Positions 40,599 through 46,905 of a stretch of 46,905 nucleotides of DNA are shown piece by piece. The first letter of the stretch is position 1. Every line of letters begins with the position of its first letter. The position numbers and the translations under genes are program-made. Where the stretch lies: assembly GCA_020638035.1 (NCBI GenBank), contig JACKJI010000014.1:1-46905 (forward strand), read 5' to 3'. This DNA is from Hyphomicrobiaceae bacterium. Lineage in GTDB: Bacteria; Pseudomonadota; Alphaproteobacteria; Rhizobiales; Hyphomicrobiaceae. Below the pieces are notes generated by a model. That model saw only the letters and a list, made by a program, of their open reading frames with translations, did no database searches and was not told where the DNA came from.

Positions 40599-41267
40599 TC
40601 AGAAGACGCCCGGCAGCATCCTGTAGGGCGTGCTCCGCATCAGGTCACGATAGGCCGGATCCTGGCTCAGTACACGCTCCTCCCGCATGATCCGCACGAT
40701 ATGGAAGGCGAGCCCGACCGTATAGACGAGCAGGTTCTGCCAGATCGGACAAAACAACAGGAAGCCGATGTGGGTCAGCGTATACCCGGCGTAGATCGGG
40801 TGCCGGACAAAACGGTAAGGTCCGGCGGCCTTGACGCCCCGGTTTGCCGCCACGATCCCGAAGCTGCGACCGAGAAATAACTTGCCACCGATCTGGATCG
40901 AAATGCCGGCAAACATGAGAAGGACGCACACCATACCGGGGATGAGCGGATCGGGTACCGAAGAGATGACAAGCAGCGGCATGCTGGTGCCGGCGACCCC
41001 AAAGATCCAGTCCGACGGCCGCTGCGACAAGGATTCCGACGGGCCGCGGCTCATCACCAACAGGATAGGCAGTGTCTCCGACAGCACGATCAAGAGTGCT
41101 GCCATGTTAACGACCGCTGCTCCCTTGCCCAGCATGTTGTTTACGAAATGCACGAATAGAGAGAACAGGATCAACCGCTCGAAGACCTCCAGGACAACGA
41201 TCTTTCGGGGCAGTTCCGTCCAACCCGAAAAGGGGCCGGGGGTCTTGTTGGCGTGGACAACGCTCAT
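40599..41267 (-). CDS. isoprenylcysteine carboxyl methyltransferase (ICMT/PEMT)-like membrane protein
   Basis: A 222-residue membrane protein with about five hydrophobic helices and the C-terminal S-adenosylmethionine-binding signature GPYRFVRHPIYAGY plus EERVLSQDPAYRDLM, as in the ICMT/PEMT superfamily. ATG 41267 has AGGAG 8-9 bases upstream; in-frame residues beyond it (to 41393) are rejected. Bacterial members have varied or unknown methyl acceptors (protein cysteine, lipid, thiols). It converges on the bufferin operon; a role with bufferins is only a possibility. Confidence 0.85.
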   Translation of the reverse strand: MSVVHANKTPGPFSGWTELPRKIVVLEVFERLILFSLFVHFVNNMLGKGAAVVNMAALLIVLSETLPILLVMSRGPSESLSQRPSDWIFGVAGTSMPLLVISSVPDPLIPGMVCVLLMFAGISIQIGGKLFLGRSFGIVAANRGVKAAGPYRFVRHPIYAGYTLTHIGFLLFCPIWQNLLVYTVGLAFHIVRIMREERVLSQDPAYRDLMRSTPYRMLPGVF

Positions 41268-41403
41268 GAACAAACTCCTGGTGAGGCACATACGGCACGA
41301 CGGACCGCAGCTGCTGCGATCCGAGAAAACGTGCCAGCACCCTATCCTATCGGGGTAAAGGCGACGTGAAACGGATGGTGAAGAAGTCGTCAACGCAAGC
41401 CTT

Positions 41404-41443
41404 CAAAACGAAACAGGCACCCGCGTGTACCGCAGGTGCCTGT
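41404..41443 (-). terminator. intrinsic terminator of the small Cys-rich gene
   Basis: On the minus strand, ACAGGCACC pairs with GGTGCCTGT (41413-41421 with 41435-41443) with extra inner pairs, and is followed by TTTCGTTTTG. It lies 35 bases after the gene's stop codon. Confidence 0.85.
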
Positions 41444-41477
41444 AATGAACCGAATGCCCGTTGAAGCCGCGTTGGGC

Positions 41478-41780
41478 TCAGCGCGAAGCTGCCTTGCGCG
41501 CCACCTCCGTCTGCGAGACCTCTCCGGCATTGACCAAGGCATTGATGCAGCCCCTCGACAGGCGTGGCCCGGCGGCGCGCATGCAGCTGCGCAGGCCGGG
41601 GCTGCCCACAGCATGCTGGCTGCAATATGAAAAGTAGTCGCTCATGCAGGCACGCTTTACAGCGAGCGACACGGCTGACGCGTTGCCAGCCTGGCCCGTC
41701 AGCGCGACGGCGGCGACACCGAGTGCGAGTGAGGCGGACTTCACGAAGGACGTCGACGAAATGCTGAAGTTCCGGGGCAT
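41478..41780 (-). CDS. small secreted Cys-rich protein (GLG1-repeat-like)
   Basis: About 100 residues: signal peptide (MPRNFSISSTSFVKSASLALGVAAVAL, likely cut after ASA) and a mature domain with four cysteines in CMSDYFSYC, LRSCMRAAG and LSRGCINAL. The spacing and the CMR...LS..C...L pattern resemble the cysteine-rich GLG1 repeat seen in small alphaproteobacterial periplasmic proteins. ATG 41780 is chosen because GGAG lies 8-10 bases upstream; earlier ATGs at 41792 and 41804 are possible. It ends in a strong terminator and stands alone. Function unknown. Confidence 0.8.
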   Translation of the reverse strand: MPRNFSISSTSFVKSASLALGVAAVALTGQAGNASAVSLAVKRACMSDYFSYCSQHAVGSPGLRSCMRAAGPRLSRGCINALVNAGEVSQTEVARKAASR

Positions 41781-41979
41781 GGCGGTCTCCATTGGTTGGT
41801 GCATGACGCAAACCTACGCCGCCAAGTCTGGCGACGCTGTTCCCAAAGGAACGGGCCGGCACATGTCATGCGGACAACCGGAATGGCTCGCGCGTTCCCT
41901 TTTTAGAGGCTATCACCACAACGGTTGACGACATGTTTCCAGCCGCACCGATGCGGAACACCCGAAGGGGCCAAAATCC

Positions 41980-42228
41980 ATGAGCGCCGAGATCATCAAC
42001 CTGCGTCGCGCTCGCAAGGCCAAGGCAAGGCGCGAAAAGGAGGATAAGGCCAACGCGAACCGCGCCCTCTTCGGTACTAGGCGGGCCGACCGGTTGAAGA
42101 TGGAGAGCGAGCGGAACCGCGCGACGCGCGCCCACGATCAGCATCGCCTTGATCAGCATCGATGTGACGCCGCGGAAGGTCTGACGGCCGGTTCGGCTCC
42201 TGCGGATCGGCCCGGTGAGGAGCCCTGA
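41980..42228 (+). CDS. DUF4169 family protein
   Basis: An 82-residue, highly charged protein starting MSAEIINLRRARKAKARREK, the diagnostic N terminus of DUF4169, with alternating Arg/Lys and Glu indicating a long helix, and a variable Gly/Pro C terminus. The next gene starts 1 base after its stop and its ribosome site lies inside this gene. Pairing with a ribbon-helix-helix protein is common in alphaproteobacteria; function unknown. Confidence 0.88.
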   Translation: MSAEIINLRRARKAKARREKEDKANANRALFGTRRADRLKMESERNRATRAHDQHRLDQHRCDAAEGLTAGSAPADRPGEEP

Positions 42229-42229
42229 C

Positions 42230-42478
42230 GTGCGACCGCAAAAGCGATCCTTTTCCATCAGGGGACACCGCACCTCGATCTCGCTGGAGGCGCCGTTCTG
42301 GCAAGCCCTGCGCGAAATCGCCAGCCACCGTGCCATTCCGCTTGCCGCACTTGTCGCTGAAATCGACGAGGGCCGAGGCGACACCGGGCTTTCAACCGCA
42401 GTTCGGTTGCACGTGCTTCACGCGTTGCAAGCCCGGTTGCGAGACTGCCAATCCGCGCAACCGGGAACGGAGACTTGA
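42230..42478 (+). CDS. ribbon-helix-helix domain protein (RHH_4)
   Basis: An 82-residue putative DNA-binding protein: VRPQKRSFSIRGHRTSISLE (beta strand contacting DNA) followed by PFWQALREIASHRAIPLAALVAEID and a third helix, the fold of the RHH_4 family. GTG 42230 is favoured by GAGGAG 7 bases upstream; GTG 42215 would overlap the previous gene. Cotranscribed with the DUF4169 gene. Targets unknown. Confidence 0.88.
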   Translation: MRPQKRSFSIRGHRTSISLEAPFWQALREIASHRAIPLAALVAEIDEGRGDTGLSTAVRLHVLHALQARLRDCQSAQPGTET

Positions 42479-42727
42479 ACTCAATGAACTGCAGTCGGCG
42501 AGCGATGCTGCAGCGCACGGCAGAATAGGATCTGTCTTGGCGGTATTTCCTCAGTCCGTGGTGAGCTGCTCTATCTGTTCGTTCAAGCGCCTGGTTCACG
42601 TCCCGATCTTCCGCCCACGAGCGCGATCACTCTTCGTGAAATCGCAACCGCGCTTCATGCTTTTGTTTGAGGCAGGTGTCTGAGGCTAAACCGCTGCTCA
42701 TGCCAGCTCAACATGTTCCAGGCCGTC

Positions 42728-45700
42728 TCAGTTGAAGCCAGGATTGAGGGAGCGCATCAGCGTGTCGGATGCGCTTGGCGGGGGTTTGGCGCGCGGCTTT
42801 GGACGGGGCTGGTTCGACGCCGCAGATGCGCCACCGGCCTCATATTCTGGTTGCGTCGCAACATCGCCAGGTAAGCCGCCCGTACCGGCCGGTGGGGCTC
42901 CATCATGCCCCGCACCTGCCGTGCCCGCCTCTCCCGTTGCCGCACTCGGCAGCAACGCCGCATCGGCCGGTAGCATCGCAGGGCTCGCGGGGGCGATCGC
43001 GGGAAGCTGTTCCTTTTGTACCGACTGACTGGCGGGTGCGGCAGGTGCCAGCGCTGCCGCCGGAGGTGCCAGGGCCGGCACGTCACTGCGCGGAGCGGGA
43101 ACAGGGGCAGGCGCGGGCTGCACGCTCCGCCTTTGCTCCTCCTGCAATTGGCGCAGGCGCTCTTCCTCAATCGCCTTTTGCCGTTCCCGTTCGAGTCGTG
43201 CGGCCTCCGCAAGCGCCTTGCGCCGTTCGCGTTCCTGCCGCGCCCTCTCCTCGTCGAGCTTGCGCAGCCGCTCGAGTTCCTCGACCTCATATTCCATGCG
43301 CCGCACGACGAGTTCACGCTCGAACCCACCCAGGGCGACGCGTGGCTCGATCGTCGCCACGCCACCAACCGGTCCAGAATAGTAGACGGTGACAGGTGGC
43401 CAGTCCGGCTTACTGTCCTTTGCGCTCTTCGCCTTGAGGCGCCATTCGGTCTCTGCCTGTACCGTCACCAGATCGACTGTAACCAGCGTCTCGACCTCTC
43501 CTGACGGCGCTGCCGTTGCGAAGCGGGCCACGCGCAAGGTGCCATCGACGACCTCGAGCCCGACGTCTCGGCCACCGATATCAAGCTGCCCGGCACCCAA
43601 CCGATTGAGGACTTCCGATTGCAGTGCCTCGCCGTCGGTATCGATCTCTTTTGCATAAACACCCGCAACGACTTGCGCCACACCCTCCGGAGTCATGCCC
43701 TGAAGGAAAGCGTCGCTGAACGTCAGCCTGCCGCTGCCGCGCAACGACGTGACCAGCGAGCGCGGGTTCAGCGCCTGCCCGGCGAAGGCGACGCTCGCTG
43801 CGGCGCGACCACCGGCTTTCCTGCCGCTGCCTGTCGCCTGCGCAAGCCGCTGAAGCTCGACGCCCTCGAGTTCCAACTGGCCCTTCATCCGCACGCCCGC
43901 CGCGGCCCTTGCAAGCGCCAGAGTGCCTCCGAGGCGGCCGCCGAGGACCCCGTCGTCGGCAAGCTCCACGTCGACCTGCCCGGGAGCGAACGCCAGCCCC
44001 AGCCGCGCCGCATCAAGGCCTATGCCGGGTGACAGCCCCAGGTGCTTCAACCGCACCGTCACCTTGCCCTCGAGTTGATCGAAGGCCGAGGCCGCGAACG
44101 ACTGGTCGCTCCACAGGCTCGGTGCAGATTCGGCGGCGATGTCGGTTGCGGCGACAGGCACTGGCAGCGGCACGCCTTGCACGAGGCCCGACATCAGACC
44201 TGGAACGCTGGCGCGGTTCACATCCAACTCACCATCGACCCCGAGTCGGCCGCCTTCGAGCCGGCGTACACGCAGCATTCCGCTCACCTCGGCGCCCGCA
44301 ACCGTCAGCCCGCTCGGTGTCAGCTTGGTGCGCCCATCGTCCTCGAAGCTGAGACCCACCGTTCCTGTCACCGGGTTTTCGCCGCTACCGAGCAGTGGTG
44401 TTCCCGTCAGAGCAAGCACGTCGCCAAGCCGATCGGCTGCGACCTCAAGAGTACCCGCCAGAGACGGTACGCCGTCCGCATCGACGGTAACGCGACCATT
44501 ATAGGCCAGGCTCAGTCCGTCCCGCGACAGCGCGGCATCGGTGACCATCCCGTCGGCCGGAATCCCGACCGCCTTTATTGCAGTGTTGGCGCGCATCGAC
44601 TGTCCGGCTGTTCGGCTATCGCCAATGGTCCGCGCAAACAACACGGTCATCAGCGGCACCGCCGCTGTATCCTCGCCGGCAAGCGTCAGCTCGGCCGACG
44701 CCTGCCGCCAGTCCGGGTCCAGCCCCCGATCGAGACTGAGGCGCACGGTCATGCGCCCGCCGATCGCCGTGCCGTCCGCATTCAGATCGACAGTGCTCGT
44801 TCCGCGTTGCCCGAGCGACACCTCGCCTGCCAGCCGTAGCGGCACCATCTGAGCCATCTGGCCGGTGCGCGCACCTTCCGCCAATTCGAATATGGCCAGT
44901 GCCGTCTGAGCGGCGGTCGTATCCTCGGCGCGGACCGTACCCTTGATCACGCCGGCCAGCTTGCCGTCCTTGCTCGCAGCGTTTCCGCCGATATTCAGTG
45001 TGCCGCTGAGGTCGACATCCAGTCCGTCCCCGGCGCGGAATGCCATGCGGCCGATTTGCAGCTTGCCGTCGGCCAAGGACACGTCCGCAACAAGATCGCG
45101 GACCGAACGGTCGGGTCCGTGCAAATCGCTGGCGATGAGCCGCAGCCTGACCGGCCGCGTCGGCGCAGCACCACCGCCCTTACCGGGCGCGCCCTTCACG
45201 ACTTCCTTGGCAGGTGGCTGCTGAGCGCCCCCGGCAATACGCTCAATCCACGCCATGACGGCGCTGCGCTTCAGCCCGCCTTGCCACAGCCAGTCGCTTT
45301 CGAAGGTTTCCGCCGTCAGCTCCAGATCGAGCGCGCCACCTTCCGCAACCGTCAGTGCGCCTTTCAATGCGTGATTGGAAAGTGTGCCCGTGGCGCCCGC
45401 CAGTGTGATGCGCTCCGGCCCCAACGTCACTTTGCTGTCGAGCGTGAAGCTGCCATCGGGCACCGCGTGTCGCGCTTCATCCGGCATGGCCCAGGCGGCG
45501 AGTCGCGACAGGCTCGGTCCAGCGAGTGTGACCGTACCATCGAGTTCGCTGCTGTCGCCGGACGACCGCATGGCGCCATCGAGTGCCACGCGCGCCCCAG
45601 CCGGCAACTCGGCCATCAGCCGCTCGATGCGCAATTCGCCCGCACCTTCCCGGGACATCGCAAGATCGAGCTTGGCCAATGGAGCGCCACCGAGGGTCAG

Positions 45701-46861
45701 CTGGTCGATCGCCAGAGTTCCTTGCGTCGACGCCAGCTCGGGGAGTGCGCCGGCAAGCCCCTTGAACAGAGCCGTAACTGTGCCGACCGGAGAGGCTCTT
45801 CCGGTTGCCCCCGACAGGCGATCGAGATCGAGCCAGCGCGACCCGAACGTAAATCCGAGCCGTCTCTGCCGCCCCCACTCCAGCGTCAGCCCGCCGGTGA
45901 TCAACTGCGGCTGCCCGACATTCTCGATGCTTGCCGTCACCTCCTTCAGCTCAAGCTGGTCAGGATCGGCGTGGAGGCGCCCCTTGAGTTCGGCGAATAC
46001 GGAAGCGTTCGGATTGGCATTGGTCGCTGGGCCACCATTGCCTTTGTGGGGCAATGGGCCCGAGCCCGCGGCATTTGCCTGCGCGGGTGCCGCCGGTAGC
46101 TCCGGCAACGGCAGTGTCACGTTGAGGGCGCCGGAGATTTCCGGTTTGCCCGCCACTCCCAACAGGCTGCCATCGAGTTTGTAGGCGGCGCCAACCGCCT
46201 GTTTCGGCGATGCCGTCGCCTTGAACCGGATGGTTCCATCAGCATCTGCCTTGGCCGTAACGATGCGCACCTCGCGCACCCCATCCGTCATCTGGATGTC
46301 GCCCGCATACTTGAAGGGACCATCGAGCGCCTCAGCGGAGACGACGCCGCTGATTCCGGACAGCCGGCCGACCTCGCCCGCCCGCGGATGCTGCAGCACC
46401 AGTGTTCCATCGGTGATGTCGACCGCCTGCAGAGCAACGTTGTGCGGCACGAATGGTAGCGTACCTGGGCGGATTCCAAGTGTGGTCCAGTTTCCAGCCC
46501 CAGTCTTGTCGACCGCCAGCGTCACCACCGGCTGGCCGATCGCCACATGCCGTGCCTCCAGGTTGCCTTGCAGGAGCGGTGGCACGGAGAGCCAGAGCGT
46601 GAACGTTTCTGCTCGGAACAGGGGCTCGGTTGCGCCGAGTCTTGTATCGGCAATGCGCAATTTCTCGAAGCTCAGATAAGGCGTCGGCAGCAGCCTCACG
46701 TTGATCTTGCCGCCGACCCGCACCTCGCGCCCGAGGACGCGTGTCGCCTCCTCCTCGATGAATCCGCGATAGCCGTTCCAATCAACGAAATAGGGCACTG
46801 CGAAAAGCGCAGCCAGTAGAGCTGCCAGCAGCCCGCCAATCCACATCAGAGCGGAATTCAC
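42728..46861 (-). CDS. very large AsmA family protein
   Basis: A 1377-residue protein with an N-terminal membrane anchor (MWIGGLLAALLAALFAVPYFV) followed by the AsmA start (VDWNGYRGFIEEEATRVLGREV, then GKINVRLLPTPYLSFEKL). The long middle is beta-rich with many DG/GT turns, as in bridge-like lipid-transfer proteins of the AsmA group, ending in the C-terminal AsmA domain (SLRGSGRLTFSDAFLQGM about residue 1050). The last 200 residues differ: a charged Glu/Arg coiled coil (about 1180-1250), then a Pro/Ala-rich tail. GTG 46861 has AGGAGGGG 7-8 bases upstream. It probably maintains outer-membrane lipids or protein insertion in the periplasm. Confidence 0.92.
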   Translation of the reverse strand: MNSALMWIGGLLAALLAALFAVPYFVDWNGYRGFIEEEATRVLGREVRVGGKINVRLLPTPYLSFEKLRIADTRLGATEPLFRAETFTLWLSVPPLLQGNLEARHVAIGQPVVTLAVDKTGAGNWTTLGIRPGTLPFVPHNVALQAVDITDGTLVLQHPRAGEVGRLSGISGVVSAEALDGPFKYAGDIQMTDGVREVRIVTAKADADGTIRFKATASPKQAVGAAYKLDGSLLGVAGKPEISGALNVTLPLPELPAAPAQANAAGSGPLPHKGNGGPATNANPNASVFAELKGRLHADPDQLELKEVTASIENVGQPQLITGGLTLEWGRQRRLGFTFGSRWLDLDRLSGATGRASPVGTVTALFKGLAGALPELASTQGTLAIDQLTLGGAPLAKLDLAMSREGAGELRIERLMAELPAGARVALDGAMRSSGDSSELDGTVTLAGPSLSRLAAWAMPDEARHAVPDGSFTLDSKVTLGPERITLAGATGTLSNHALKGALTVAEGGALDLELTAETFESDWLWQGGLKRSAVMAWIERIAGGAQQPPAKEVVKGAPGKGGGAAPTRPVRLRLIASDLHGPDRSVRDLVADVSLADGKLQIGRMAFRAGDGLDVDLSGTLNIGGNAASKDGKLAGVIKGTVRAEDTTAAQTALAIFELAEGARTGQMAQMVPLRLAGEVSLGQRGTSTVDLNADGTAIGGRMTVRLSLDRGLDPDWRQASAELTLAGEDTAAVPLMTVLFARTIGDSRTAGQSMRANTAIKAVGIPADGMVTDAALSRDGLSLAYNGRVTVDADGVPSLAGTLEVAADRLGDVLALTGTPLLGSGENPVTGTVGLSFEDDGRTKLTPSGLTVAGAEVSGMLRVRRLEGGRLGVDGELDVNRASVPGLMSGLVQGVPLPVPVAATDIAAESAPSLWSDQSFAASAFDQLEGKVTVRLKHLGLSPGIGLDAARLGLAFAPGQVDVELADDGVLGGRLGGTLALARAAAGVRMKGQLELEGVELQRLAQATGSGRKAGGRAAASVAFAGQALNPRSLVTSLRGSGRLTFSDAFLQGMTPEGVAQVVAGVYAKEIDTDGEALQSEVLNRLGAGQLDIGGRDVGLEVVDGTLRVARFATAAPSGEVETLVTVDLVTVQAETEWRLKAKSAKDSKPDWPPVTVYYSGPVGGVATIEPRVALGGFERELVVRRMEYEVEELERLRKLDEERARQERERRKALAEAARLERERQKAIEEERLRQLQEEQRRSVQPAPAPVPAPRSDVPALAPPAAALAPAAPASQSVQKEQLPAIAPASPAMLPADAALLPSAATGEAGTAGAGHDGAPPAGTGGLPGDVATQPEYEAGGASAASNQPRPKPRAKPPPSASDTLMRSLNPGFN

Positions 46862-46905
46862 CGTTCGCCCCTCCTGACGGCTGCATCACCCAGGCGGACG
46901 CCGGG

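Noticed and set aside
1..46905. tRNA or rRNA genes, CRISPR arrays, insertion sequences
   Set aside because: None recognised on either strand; the only T-arm-like structure is that of the tmRNA.

Overview
The window is GC-rich (by eye about 60-65 percent) chromosomal DNA of an alphaproteobacterium, most likely order Hyphomicrobiales. Evidence: a circularly permuted two-piece tmRNA gene whose tag reads ANDNYAEVALAA, an alpha-type SspB adaptor, an ECF sigma factor paired with an NrsF-type anti-sigma factor, a DUF4169 gene, and the hflK-hflC-DUF2065-degP arrangement. Genus cannot be fixed from the sequence alone. I see no insertion sequence, prophage, CRISPR array or tRNA.

Region 1 (1-11641) is an exopolysaccharide/capsule cluster: the 3' part of a Wzz/BY-kinase-like chain-length protein whose Walker A motif has lost its lysine, an initiating polyprenyl-phosphate sugar transferase, a Wzy/O-antigen-ligase-like membrane protein, four glycosyltransferases (two GT-B, one GT2, one StrF-like GT-A) and a Wzx-type flippase. 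Together they form an almost complete Wzx/Wzy-type assembly line.

Region 2 (11929-18990) is a TonB energised uptake island. A small conserved gene is followed by a minus-strand operon (secreted protein, ExbB, ExbD, TonB). Divergent from it is a TonB-dependent receptor, which converges on a second outer-membrane barrel protein across a shared terminator. Both barrels carry runs of Asp/Glu. Two dyads precede the receptor.

Region 3 (19366-32630) is mostly housekeeping: a soluble histidine kinase with a HerA-like ATPase, phosphatidylethanolamine synthesis (psd, pssA), membrane proteolysis (hflK, hflC, DUF2065, degP), folate/dTMP metabolism (folA, thyA), a lipoprotein, a CPBP membrane protease and a voltage-sensor potassium channel with a zinc ribbon.

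Region 4 (33020-34142) is trans-translation: permuted ssrA immediately upstream of sspB, the adaptor that passes ssrA-tagged proteins to ClpXP. A small unknown gene and fumC follow.

Region 5 (36853-41267) is a metal-stress bufferin locus: ECF sigma factor, NrsF anti-sigma, BufA2 precursor peptide with six cysteines, BufB (DUF692/MNIO) maturase, BufC (DUF2063) partner, a strong terminator, then a convergent isoprenylcysteine-methyltransferase-like gene. Matching ECF-type promoter motifs precede the sigma gene and the bufA2 leader, and a 17-bp hairpin separates bufA2 from bufB. This is the most interesting stretch of the window.

Region 6 (41478-46861) holds a small secreted Cys-rich protein, a DUF4169/ribbon-helix-helix pair and a very large AsmA-family protein.
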